64,000 nt of DNA from positions 1 to 64,000 of the forward strand of contig JAFGDT010000013.1 in NCBI GenBank assembly GCA_016931965.1, in the 5' to 3' direction. Position 1 is the stretch's first letter; every line of letters starts with the position of its first letter. Positions 8,313 through 21,025 of the stretch are shown in pieces. This DNA comes from a bacterium. Lineage in GTDB: Bacteria; Zhuqueibacterota; QNDG01; DSAB01. The position numbers were made by a program, and so were the translations under genes. The notes beneath the pieces were generated by a model that saw only the letters and a program-made list of their open reading frames with translations, ran no database searches and was not told the DNA's origin.

Positions 8313-10688
8313 TTATAATTCAAAAGCATTCAATCCTGAATCTAAAGCATAAGTGTCACCCTGCCAAACCAAAGTGCCTGAGGTTTCATCAGGAAGGCTG
8401 ATTTCTATATTCCATTCGTTACCATCCTGCTGATAGCTCACCGCAATATTCCCTTTCGGATGGGGTGTCTCGCCGCTGATTTTTTCAATGGATCCCAGGT
8501 GAGGCTCGATTTTAACCTTTTCGAAGTATGGCGAATCACTTTCAATACCAAGAACGATTCTAAAAAATTCAATATTCGGACTGGCTCCCCAGGCGTGACA
8601 GTCTGATCGCGTCGTCTCCACTTCAGAGTCTTCCCCCCATGTTGTAAGTCCCAATTCAATATTTTTGCGCCAGATATCTAACCAGTTAAGATAATCATTA
8701 CCCAATCCTGCTTTTCCCAGAGCCAGGTGCAGATAATATTTGAAATAAATTGAAGCCGGTGCCAGAGAGGTATCAGACAACATGATTTTTCCGATATCTT
8801 CCGCTGCCTGTTCTTCAACCAAACCTGCCAGAATAGCCAGAGAATTGGTATGCTGGGAGTATTGATCTTTTTCGGGTGTGTCTGCAAAAAGTTTTCTTGA
8901 GGCATCCCAATATTTATTCTTAATCGTTTCTGACAATTGCCCGGCAAGGTTACTGTATAAAGCAGCAAATTCTTTATTCCCTGCAAAATTTTCCAATTCA
9001 ACAGCCGACTGAAATGCATGCAACAAATGTAAGTCCATTATAGCTGAGCTCCCGTCTTCTCCGACAGGACCAGTGCCTCTTTGCCATCCTGGCACCCAGT
9101 CGGTAAAATTCCAGCCCGGAACATTTTTCAGAGAACCGTCTGTATCCTGATAGCTTATGAAATAATTGAGTATTTGTCTTACTCCCAAGAATTTATCTTT
9201 AAGAAAATCGGGATCTGAACCATACATCAGATAATCGTATAACATACTGATATACCATAGTGAATAAGTAGGTATAATCTGATCTATTGTATCCGGATAC
9301 CGGCTTAAAGTATACCCGTCTCTTTGTCTTGAATAACCCATCAGATTCAACGCATTTTTTGCCAGCCGGTCATCGCCGCTGTTAAAATAGGAAACAAAAA
9401 GCTGAATCCTTGCATCTCCAATGTATTGTAGTCTTTCATAGTAAGGACAGTCCATATAGGTTTCAACGGCACACGATCTGGCCGTACGCCAACCGATTTC
9501 AAGTATCTTGTCAAGCTCTGTCATGTCTGATTCAAGTTTTGCATTGAATTTAAACGGATATCCTGTAAAAGTGCCGTAAAAATCTTCAATAACCAGTGGA
9601 GTATCTTTTGTTTCCACTTTTAATTCAACATAGCGATATGTCCTCCAGTTAAGCGAAGTAAAATTCTGATGGGTTGTCCCATCGGAAACAATGATATCCT
9701 GCCTTCCTAAAATGGTTTTCCCTTCGATCTCATTTCTGTTGTTTTTTGCACCATTTTCACCGTATAACCCTTCCGCATAAGTTATTGTTATTTTACTGTT
9801 TTCCCCTCCACTGAATAGCAGGGTTGGGTATGCGTTTGTATAATATGTTTGATCCAGTAATATTTTTGCTGTTGTATTCACAGGAATGTTCACTGAGGCT
9901 TTATTTGCAGGAAATGAAGAGGGCACAGAAACCCCTTCTGCTTTTCGTAAAACAGTGAGTCTCTGTGGTGTAAGCTCCATTTGAGGCAGTAGAGAAGGAA
10001 CCAATGTCCATCCGCCACGTGTGCGGAAGCCCCTTGCAGTACGTTCGAAAACCGGTGCAGCCAGTTTCCAGGAACTGTCATCACAAGATAATTTCTCCCA
10101 ATCTTTAAATTGATAATTCATATTGATCGAATCTCCGGCTCCGGCAGCATAGTATCCCCGCACACTTTGCCGAATCGGAGTATAACTGTTATCCCTGATG
10201 CATTTCCAGGATTCATCTGTGTTTAAAACCTGTGCCTCCTCATCTGCACCCTGTAAGATAAATCCAGTCCGATATGAAAATTGAGACACTGGTCTGAGAC
10301 TCCCTTCATTCCACACCTTCGCTGAAACAATATTATCTCCTGCTTTGAGATAAGGCGCCAGGTCTACAGTTTCATAATTCCAATGTTGAATATCGCCCAG
10401 CGCCGGGCCCAAAGAAACCAGCTTTTCATTGACGTATAACTTGTAACGGTTATCCGCCGACACATGCACAACAAATTGAGACGGCTTCTCTTGCAGGTTG
10501 ATTTCTTTTCGAAAATAGTACAAACCATAATCTTCGGCAGGTGCATCAGGCACGGTAATCCAGGCAGCCGTCCAGGAATCCCCCTGTGATTCTTGATTAA
10601 AACCCTGTCCGTATACTTGATAAAACATCCCCATTACAATGATCAATACAAATATCATCTTAAATAGACTGGTTGATTTTTTCTGCAT
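8313..10688 (-). CDS. GH78-type six-hairpin glycosidase, secreted
   Basis: 791 aa from the chosen start. An in-frame ATG at 10706 exists, but the six extra codons are the ribosome binding site itself (AAGGAG, seven bases before the ATG at 10688), so 10688 is the start. A classical signal peptide ends near VYGQG. N-terminal jelly-roll-like domain (about 30-190: GDSWTAAWITV, then YRLYVNEKLVS-type motifs), a central beta domain, and an (alpha/alpha)6 catalytic domain from about 400. The active-site block reads DCPYYERLQYIGD (Asp413, Glu418, Asp425); a second acidic motif is TTWGED (Glu686). This family is normally annotated alpha-L-rhamnosidase, but its DCPYYE block differs from the three neighbouring GH78 enzymes, so substrate may differ. 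It lies within the unidirectional hydrolase array. Confidence 0.85.
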   Translation of the reverse strand: MQKKSTSLFKMIFVLIIVMGMFYQVYGQGFNQESQGDSWTAAWITVPDAPAEDYGLYYFRKEINLQEKPSQFVVHVSADNRYKLYVNEKLVSLGPALGDIQHWNYETVDLAPYLKAGDNIVSAKVWNEGSLRPVSQFSYRTGFILQGADEEAQVLNTDESWKCIRDNSYTPIRQSVRGYYAAGAGDSINMNYQFKDWEKLSCDDSSWKLAAPVFERTARGFRTRGGWTLVPSLLPQMELTPQRLTVLRKAEGVSVPSSFPANKASVNIPVNTTAKILLDQTYYTNAYPTLLFSGGENSKITITYAEGLYGENGAKNNRNEIEGKTILGRQDIIVSDGTTHQNFTSLNWRTYRYVELKVETKDTPLVIEDFYGTFTGYPFKFNAKLESDMTELDKILEIGWRTARSCAVETYMDCPYYERLQYIGDARIQLFVSYFNSGDDRLAKNALNLMGYSRQRDGYTLSRYPDTIDQIIPTYSLWYISMLYDYLMYGSDPDFLKDKFLGVRQILNYFISYQDTDGSLKNVPGWNFTDWVPGWQRGTGPVGEDGSSAIMDLHLLHAFQSAVELENFAGNKEFAALYSNLAGQLSETIKNKYWDASRKLFADTPEKDQYSQHTNSLAILAGLVEEQAAEDIGKIMLSDTSLAPASIYFKYYLHLALGKAGLGNDYLNWLDIWRKNIELGLTTWGEDSEVETTRSDCHAWGASPNIEFFRIVLGIESDSPYFEKVKIEPHLGSIEKISGETPHPKGNIAVSYQQDGNEWNIEISLPDETSGTLVWQGDTYALDSGLNAFEL

Positions 10689-10831
10689 GTTTTTTCTCCT
10701 TATCATGATGAATCCAATTCACATCGGCTCTTTTTCTTTTCTGTACCGACTTTATAATTGTGTCTATAAATCATTTCTGTTTTAAAACCCAATCACGTGT
10801 TAGCATTCTGACTTTTCCACAAATCGTAATA

Positions 10832-13639
10832 CTAGTTGACCATAAAACGGTACTCTCCTGAAGCCACCGAATAAACCGCATATCCTTCTTCCATACCCTG
10901 ATACGAGACATATCCATCATCAGCAATGGCTTTTCCATTCTCGGTTACACGATCCGGATCGTCAGTCGGAACATAAACGATGGCTCTGCTGCCCACAGGG
11001 ACAGTAACATCCATTGAAAATTTTCCGTTTTCTTTTTCCCAATGAATCCCTGCCCGGCCATAAAGCGTCTGATTGAAATATCGAACGAATGTGATATCCC
11101 CCACCGGCTCGGGACGGAAGACAATGTGTTTGTATCCGGGATTTTCCGGATCGGCGTTCATGCCCGCCAGTTTCCTGTAAAACCAGACAATGCCGCCGCC
11201 GAACATGGGATGGTTGCGCGATCCGCTTCCCCTCCAGTGTTCCCATGACGTTGTGGCTCCCTGCTCAATCCACCATCCATAACTGGGAAATGTCCTTTTG
11301 TTCATGGCTTCATAAGCCAGATCATTCATACCGTATTCTGCAAGGACTTCGAAAAAGAACTGTGTGCCGAAAATCCCCGTATCGAGATGGCCGTCATTGG
11401 CTGCTATGTCGGCCTTTAGTGAAGCAATCACCCGTTCTTCCCGATCCTCGGGAACACCCATTCTTAAAGCAAATATATTCCCTCCATAGAGTCCGTATGT
11501 ACCGTTCCCTTCATCATAATATTTATTATGGAATGCCTGTTTTGTCCTCTCAGCAAGTCCAGCATATTCCTCCGCTTCTGTATCCATGCCCAGGGCTTTT
11601 GCCGTTTGCGCCGTCAAATCTGCACAGCGCCACAGATAAAATGTATGGACCATATCATCCGGAGGCAGTTCAAATGCAGGCGCCCAGTCACCGAGATTAA
11701 ACCATCTGAGGGGCTGACCGTTATTGCCTTCCCGCTGAGAAAACATAATCCCATCATCATCCGTCCATGTCAGCATGTACCGGATATAGCCCTTCATCCC
11801 TTCGTAAGTATAGTCGAGCATATCGATATCCCCGTAATGGAGATAAAATTCCCACGGCATGATCTGCATAGCTGCTCCCCATGGCACACCCCCACCACAC
11901 CCCGGCTGCCAGGGCGCACCGTTGGGAACATATCCCGTTTCCACATTTTGAGCGCCTAAAATATCCTGTATCCATTTGTTATAAAATGCAGTCGCATCGA
12001 AATTGTGCATCACGGTCACGCAGGCCACCTGTCCGTCGCCGGTATAGGGGGACCGCTCGCGGTGCGGACAGTCGCTGGCAATGCCTCCGTGCATGTTGTC
12101 CGTCTGGCTGCGCCACCAGATCCGATTGATCGTATTGAAGAGATCATTGGATGTTTCAAATTCTGCTGTGGTTTCGACGTTGGTGTATACCGCCTCTGCC
12201 CGGAGCTGGTTCGCTCTCGGTTCTCCCGGCCAGTTGGTTAGTTCCACAAACCGGAAAACAAACCAGCTGAACCGGGCAGCATAAGATTCTGATCCGTCTC
12301 CGCTGAGTATGTAGTAATTGTCACCGCTGCCTGCCGTGACACTGTCATTTTCAATGTACTTGATATCGATCCGATGTCCGGCCTCTCCCCTGATTCCAGA
12401 CATGTGCAGCCAGCCCGAGATCTCCTGCCCGAAATCGACCCGGTAATGGCCTTCTCCGAGCTGTTCGATGTCAACCGGCTCCAGTCTTTCCATCACACGG
12501 TCTGTGGGCGACATATGGGCTTTCATTTTGCCTTCAGGCGTTTTCTTCAGGGCTGCAAATTCCCAGTCCGAGTCATCAAATCCAGGAGCATTCCAGCCGG
12601 GCTGTTCCAGACGGGCATCGTAATACTCTCCGTCATAGATCAGATCAATGATAATCGGACTTTTTGATGCCTTCCAGCTTGTATCACTCATGATAACCTG
12701 TTCTGTTCCATCCGAATATGTGATATAGATCTGCCCTAAAAATCGGGGCGTTCCGTAAGACTCTGTCCAGTTGATCGGCGCGTTGTAAAAACCATTCCCC
12801 ACAACGGTGCCGATTACATTTTCCCCACTCCTGAGCAAATCCTTGATATCATAACCCAGGTACATGACCCTGTATTCCTTGAAATTGTCTGCTACGGGAA
12901 TCCCGGCATTTTCCAGACCGGGGCGTTTGCCATAATTGGTCTGGTTCGGCACCAGAACATCCTCACTGACTTTTTCTCCGTTTACATACAATTCAAAATA
13001 ACCAAGTCCTACAACATAGGCGCGTGCGGATGTGATGTCTTTTTCGACGACAAAACTTTTCCGCAGTATGGGCGCGGGCGGAGGCCACTCTCTTTGTGGT
13101 GGATCTTCCCCTTCGGTTTGAGGTCGAAATCTTCTTGGTGGATCCGGCAAGGGATCCTCACCCTGCCAGGGAGCACCGATCCATTCTGCCTCCCATTCGG
13201 CAGGATCGAGCAGGCCCATGCTCCAGAAAGCGGGCTGACTCCATCCCGAGACCTCTCCGTCACGGTCCCAGGTTCGCACACGCCACCAGCAGTCCTGCCT
13301 GGAAACCAGTGTTTTGCCATCATATCTTACCCGAATGGACTGATCGGAATCAACTTTTCCAGTATCCCAAAGATCGGCTTCTCCATTCTGCAGTTTTTCC
13401 TTTGAGATGGCCACCTGGATCTGGTAAGCGGTCTGCACCTGCCCCCTGTCCCCTCCCCTGGCCACATTGACCCACGAAAGCCTGGGATTGGCTATATCGA
13501 TCACCTGCGGGTCTGTCAAATACTCGCAGGTCAATCGTTCGGGAGCAATTCCCGTGGACTGACATCCACTTTGTCCAAACTGCAGGACAAGCAGTAACAT
13601 CATCGACAGCAATAATGTCATTCTTTTTAAATGGATCAT
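10832..13639 (-). CDS. GH78 alpha-L-rhamnosidase, lipoprotein
   Basis: 935 aa, the usual length for bacterial GH78. The signal ends in GQSGC (Cys26), a good lipoprotein candidate. Domains: Fn3-like N-domain (about 30-140), a Pro/Arg-rich linker (DPLPDPPRRFRPQ, about 160-190), rhamnosidase N-domain with LYVNGEKVSEDVL (about 200-370), central domain, six-hairpin catalytic domain and C-terminal beta domain. The catalytic block is DCPHRERSPYTGD (Asp523, Glu528, Asp535), with the Asp-x4-Glu-x6-Asp spacing of well-studied GH78 enzymes. The base-side motif TSWEHWRG gives Glu800. GAGGAG precedes the ATG at 13639. It has no jelly-roll insertion, unlike the two large GH78 paralogues downstream. Confidence 0.92.
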   Translation of the reverse strand: MIHLKRMTLLLSMMLLLVLQFGQSGCQSTGIAPERLTCEYLTDPQVIDIANPRLSWVNVARGGDRGQVQTAYQIQVAISKEKLQNGEADLWDTGKVDSDQSIRVRYDGKTLVSRQDCWWRVRTWDRDGEVSGWSQPAFWSMGLLDPAEWEAEWIGAPWQGEDPLPDPPRRFRPQTEGEDPPQREWPPPAPILRKSFVVEKDITSARAYVVGLGYFELYVNGEKVSEDVLVPNQTNYGKRPGLENAGIPVADNFKEYRVMYLGYDIKDLLRSGENVIGTVVGNGFYNAPINWTESYGTPRFLGQIYITYSDGTEQVIMSDTSWKASKSPIIIDLIYDGEYYDARLEQPGWNAPGFDDSDWEFAALKKTPEGKMKAHMSPTDRVMERLEPVDIEQLGEGHYRVDFGQEISGWLHMSGIRGEAGHRIDIKYIENDSVTAGSGDNYYILSGDGSESYAARFSWFVFRFVELTNWPGEPRANQLRAEAVYTNVETTAEFETSNDLFNTINRIWWRSQTDNMHGGIASDCPHRERSPYTGDGQVACVTVMHNFDATAFYNKWIQDILGAQNVETGYVPNGAPWQPGCGGGVPWGAAMQIMPWEFYLHYGDIDMLDYTYEGMKGYIRYMLTWTDDDGIMFSQREGNNGQPLRWFNLGDWAPAFELPPDDMVHTFYLWRCADLTAQTAKALGMDTEAEEYAGLAERTKQAFHNKYYDEGNGTYGLYGGNIFALRMGVPEDREERVIASLKADIAANDGHLDTGIFGTQFFFEVLAEYGMNDLAYEAMNKRTFPSYGWWIEQGATTSWEHWRGSGSRNHPMFGGGIVWFYRKLAGMNADPENPGYKHIVFRPEPVGDITFVRYFNQTLYGRAGIHWEKENGKFSMDVTVPVGSRAIVYVPTDDPDRVTENGKAIADDGYVSYQGMEEGYAVYSVASGEYRFMVN

Positions 13640-13751
13640 GTCTATCTCCTCATTCTTAATGGTTAGTGGTTAATGGTCAATTACTCATTTCTCCAGGCGG
13701 GGGCATTTTCAATTCTCCCGGTATCTGTATGCCATTATCCAGATATATTTC

Positions 13752-17060
<3,309 letters not shown>

Positions 17061-17189
17061 TTACTAATCGTATGAGAACTCCAACTATATTGTTTTCATT
17101 CTTTGATTTCTGTCAAAACACACGCCGGCCCCCGCAAATTCAAAGGAACCCGTTCATATATTGCTCTGATATTGCCGCCAGCCATCCAT

Positions 17190-20100
17190 CTAACCACCAC
17201 CAAAGCCACCTCGCTGATCTCCTCCACTACCCGTTTGCGAATTATCCGGTCGTTCTCCCACATACAAGCTGGTAGAATGTCCGATGCGGTCTAAAGCATT
17301 AGCATAACTCAAACCGATTTCGTCTTTTCTTACTCCACTTGCAGCATCAGCATCATAAACCAGATAGAAAAGGTCATAATCGGCTATCTTTGGATTTGTT
17401 TCCTGAAATGCAATAGTATAAGTGTACAGGTCAGCTGAACTGTCATAGGTGCTCTCATAAGTGAGTTTTTCACCTTTTGTATCAATAACATCTGCTATGG
17501 GAATGGCACTGGTAACCATGAAAGTCGCAGCAGAAAGGCCGTTGTTTCCATCGATCTCGATGGGGATTGCAAGCGAACCTGTATTATCATTCGATGTACC
17601 CTCGCCAACAATCACTAAAGGATACCAACCGATATCTGTATAGCCATGTTCTTCTGGAGTAACAGAGTCAAAGTCATAGCCGCCTGCTTCGAGATTTGCG
17701 ATGGCTGCTTCAACATCTTCTATATAACCATTGGATATACCCCAGGCAGAAAAAATGTGACGCGTGTTCGCACGAACGGAGTGCAGAAGGATGTTGGCAT
17801 AGTCGCCGCCCCGTTTATAATAATTGATAACATCTTGGACGTATTCCCTCATCCAGTTCATGGTTTCTTCGAGAGAGTCATGACCAGAAATCAGGCAGGT
17901 CACCCAGCTGAAATAACCGCCACCAGGATCACGGATTGCACCAAGATCAGAAACAATATATCCCCTATAGCCCCATTCATCGCGCAGCAGAGCGGTGTTC
18001 AAAGCATAGCTGCAACCCACCCATCTGTAACCGATACTATTGAAAGCACCCATAATGCCCATAGCGCCACCGAGTTTAAAACAGTTTTCCCAGGCTTCTC
18101 CAACCGTTTCCCGGACTGCCTGCTCACTTAAATAGGTGTGAACGGCGCGACGATTCATTTCCTGATTATTCAGCATAAAGTGTTTGACACCCGCGCACAA
18201 ACCACCGGGATTCTGCATGCCGTAACACAATTGAGAAATCATGTTGCCGCCGAGATAAACGTCTTCAGACATGTATTCAAAATTCCTTCCGCAAGATTGG
18301 TTGCGATGTAGGTTCAGGCCCGGGGCATACAGCGCAGAGTGTCCGAACAAGTATGCTTCGTAGCCCTGTGCATGGCCCATCGCGTAAGCCATATCCGTAT
18401 TCCATGTTGCGCACATGCAGGTACCGCTCGGGAAACCGGTGGCTATGTAACTTGTATCGCGTCTCGGGCTTTGCCCCCCAAAGCCACCCACACGCTGTGG
18501 CGGCCCAACCTGAGCTGCGCCATCACGTCCCCAACTCCAATAGACACCAACCTGCTCAAGTGCGGGGAATTGGAAACCACAACCGTCATTCACATGCAGC
18601 ATCTCGTAAAAAGAAAGTTGATCGAGAAACTTGTCCCAGCACGCATCCTCATCCATGCCGCTCTTGATATCTGCAAACATTTCCTGAATGGTGTAATGAT
18701 CAATGTTGCCGTCTTCGTCGCGGTAAACAACACCCTGTGGAACCTCTTGAATCAGTTCTTCATATTTTTCTTCACCGACAACTTCCTTCAGATCATCCAG
18801 ACCATCTGCCCAGTATGTCAGGTCTGAATAAGTGTCATAATTGTCGTTATAATGAATCGCTGAAGTAAAATAATCATCTGCATCAGGGGATTGCGGATAA
18901 GTGCCCTCCTTGACAGTGGGGACGCCATTGACATCGTAACGTGCCATATAAACACCATTCACCTCTTTTTCTCCAATACAATCTTCAAAGAGATTTTTAT
19001 ATTTCGTACCGGTAACTTCGTCAGAAGTGTAACGAATTGCAAACATGCTTTTGCCGTTGTATTCAATCGGATCGTACTGGATGCAGTTTGGATCAACCTC
19101 TGGGTTCCGAAAATCGCCCTGGCCTAGATACATATCGCTTTCCTCCTCAGAAGCAATGCTCAGGGTTATGATCATGTCGCTGGCAGCATCGAAGAGCCCC
19201 CTTGCATTTTTTGAGTCGGTAGCGATCTCAATGACACACCGGCCCCCTTCGAGCACGTAGCACTCGGAAACGATTGAATAAGAGGCCATGTCTCTGACGT
19301 TCAGGACCAGCTTCACGGTTTCACTTTCACCCACATCCAGCAGTGATGTTTTTTCGAAAGCACCCAGATTGATCAGGGATTTTTCTACTGCATAAACACC
19401 ATCATTGTAGAAAGGCTGGGAATAGTAAAGCTCGACAATGTCTTTGCCTGCATACGGCCCATTGTTGGTGACTTTGACACTGACTTCGACGGTGTTCTCA
19501 CCAGTGCCGTTGGTGCCCAGTTTATAATCGACGATCTCCCAGTCAAAGTCGGAATAGCTCAGTCCATGACCAAAGCCATACAGAACCTCTTCGGGAGCAA
19601 AGGTCTCATAATATTGATAACCCACATAAATACCTTCCTCGTAAGTAACATATGTATAACCGGAGCCGTCATCATAAGTGTAGTTACCAAAGTTTTCATA
19701 AGTAGGATTCGTGCTGAGATCCTTCACAATAACGTCAATCAGTCTGCCGGACGGATTGACGTCGCCCTTCAGAACTTCAGCAACGGCTGTCATACCTACT
19801 TCACCAGGAGACCAGATCACCATTGCAGAATGACACTCACCAATCTGGTAAGTATGCGGTTCATCATAAGTAATAACAGTCCTTGGAGTAGTATCTTCGC
19901 TGACATCTCTCCTGCCACCGAACCCTCTTCGTACACTACCACCATAACTATAAGAACCATAAGAGATGACTTGATCTTCCCCGACTCCATCGAGCCAGCT
20001 CATGTTCATCAAATTGCAGGTATTGAAGATGACAATAACATTATCATAATTTGCCGTAACATACTCAAGCAGTGCGGCCTCGGCTTCAACGATCGTCAGA

Positions 20101-20768
20101 TCGCTGATTCCAATATCCCCCCCTTCACTGCCGGCGCGGTGAAGGAAAACGATGGCAGCATCGGAATAGGCTTCAGCGCGCTCCAGAATGGTTTCATCCA
20201 TCCTGGCAATACGCAGGCTTCCATCTGCATTGTAGAGATCGGTCGTGAGGTTCCATTCAGCATTCAGTGCACCTGCACTGGTAAGGTCCCAGATGGCAGC
20301 ACCTTCATCACCAACAATGCCGCCGGCATAAGGAGTCTCGTTTCTATATTGCTCATACCAATCCGAATATGCCTGGTACAACTCCTGGTTATACGCAATG
20401 CCGGCCCGCTCAAGTGCTTCATAGAATCCGATGCACGGGAGGGAGATATTCGCACCGCCGCCGCCTGCGAATTCCGGATCGAGAGAAGAGGTGCCAAATA
20501 CATTCACCTTGATCACACCGCCATCTGCCTTCAGAGGCAAAGACCCGTTATCGTTTTTTAAAAGGACGATCCCTTCTCCAGCAACATGGACTGCCGTGGC
20601 AAGGCTGTTGGCCTTGATTTCACTGCTGGTCAAAGTGATATCAGATTCTGACCATGTGAGTTTGCGGTTGGTTATGGCTTCATTTGATTTAAAGCAGGAA
20701 TAAAAATGGGTTGCCAAAACAACCATTATTGGCAATAACAAAACAGAGTATTTCTTTTTCACAATCAT
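17190..20768 (-). CDS. GH3 beta-glycosidase, circularly permuted domain order, lipoprotein
   Basis: 1192 aa from ATG 20768, chosen because GGAG lies five bases upstream and a signal peptide (YSVLLLPIMVVLATHFYSC, Cys25) follows at once; a longer TTG-started form from 20855 looks less likely. The GH3 C-terminal (alpha/beta) domain comes first (about 60-330), then an Fn3-like domain with LYGFGHGLSYSDF, and only then the GH3 N-terminal barrel (about 640-1010). This permuted order is known in a subset of GH3 enzymes. The nucleophile motif YIVSDLGA holds Asp941; KHFMLNNQEMNRR is the other conserved GH3 barrel motif. Three glycine/arginine tracts are present: VRRGFGGRRD (about 285), RVGGFGGQSPRR (about 760), and RGGFGGG as the last residues. 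Likely an exo-acting beta-glucosidase or xylosidase. Confidence 0.88.
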   Translation of the reverse strand: MIVKKKYSVLLLPIMVVLATHFYSCFKSNEAITNRKLTWSESDITLTSSEIKANSLATAVHVAGEGIVLLKNDNGSLPLKADGGVIKVNVFGTSSLDPEFAGGGGANISLPCIGFYEALERAGIAYNQELYQAYSDWYEQYRNETPYAGGIVGDEGAAIWDLTSAGALNAEWNLTTDLYNADGSLRIARMDETILERAEAYSDAAIVFLHRAGSEGGDIGISDLTIVEAEAALLEYVTANYDNVIVIFNTCNLMNMSWLDGVGEDQVISYGSYSYGGSVRRGFGGRRDVSEDTTPRTVITYDEPHTYQIGECHSAMVIWSPGEVGMTAVAEVLKGDVNPSGRLIDVIVKDLSTNPTYENFGNYTYDDGSGYTYVTYEEGIYVGYQYYETFAPEEVLYGFGHGLSYSDFDWEIVDYKLGTNGTGENTVEVSVKVTNNGPYAGKDIVELYYSQPFYNDGVYAVEKSLINLGAFEKTSLLDVGESETVKLVLNVRDMASYSIVSECYVLEGGRCVIEIATDSKNARGLFDAASDMIITLSIASEEESDMYLGQGDFRNPEVDPNCIQYDPIEYNGKSMFAIRYTSDEVTGTKYKNLFEDCIGEKEVNGVYMARYDVNGVPTVKEGTYPQSPDADDYFTSAIHYNDNYDTYSDLTYWADGLDDLKEVVGEEKYEELIQEVPQGVVYRDEDGNIDHYTIQEMFADIKSGMDEDACWDKFLDQLSFYEMLHVNDGCGFQFPALEQVGVYWSWGRDGAAQVGPPQRVGGFGGQSPRRDTSYIATGFPSGTCMCATWNTDMAYAMGHAQGYEAYLFGHSALYAPGLNLHRNQSCGRNFEYMSEDVYLGGNMISQLCYGMQNPGGLCAGVKHFMLNNQEMNRRAVHTYLSEQAVRETVGEAWENCFKLGGAMGIMGAFNSIGYRWVGCSYALNTALLRDEWGYRGYIVSDLGAIRDPGGGYFSWVTCLISGHDSLEETMNWMREYVQDVINYYKRGGDYANILLHSVRANTRHIFSAWGISNGYIEDVEAAIANLEAGGYDFDSVTPEEHGYTDIGWYPLVIVGEGTSNDNTGSLAIPIEIDGNNGLSAATFMVTSAIPIADVIDTKGEKLTYESTYDSSADLYTYTIAFQETNPKIADYDLFYLVYDADAASGVRKDEIGLSYANALDRIGHSTSLYVGERPDNSQTGSGGDQRGGFGGG

Positions 20769-21025
20769 CCCTTCTCCGTGTTTTGTATTTCTCACTATTG
20801 AAATCCGACTATTCGGGCACTGTATCATGATAGCCAGCTTCCTGCTGTTCCTCAACCCATGTGATCACCGCGCCACGCCAGAGTTATTCTTTTCTTCGTC
20901 ACGCTTATTCTCCGTTTATCTCATTCACATCCAAGCCCTTTTCACACAATCTACCCGTCTCACAATTGATTAATCCAGACACGGGACTATCAGCCACGCA
21001 ATGAATCGTATAGCACCGTTTAGAT

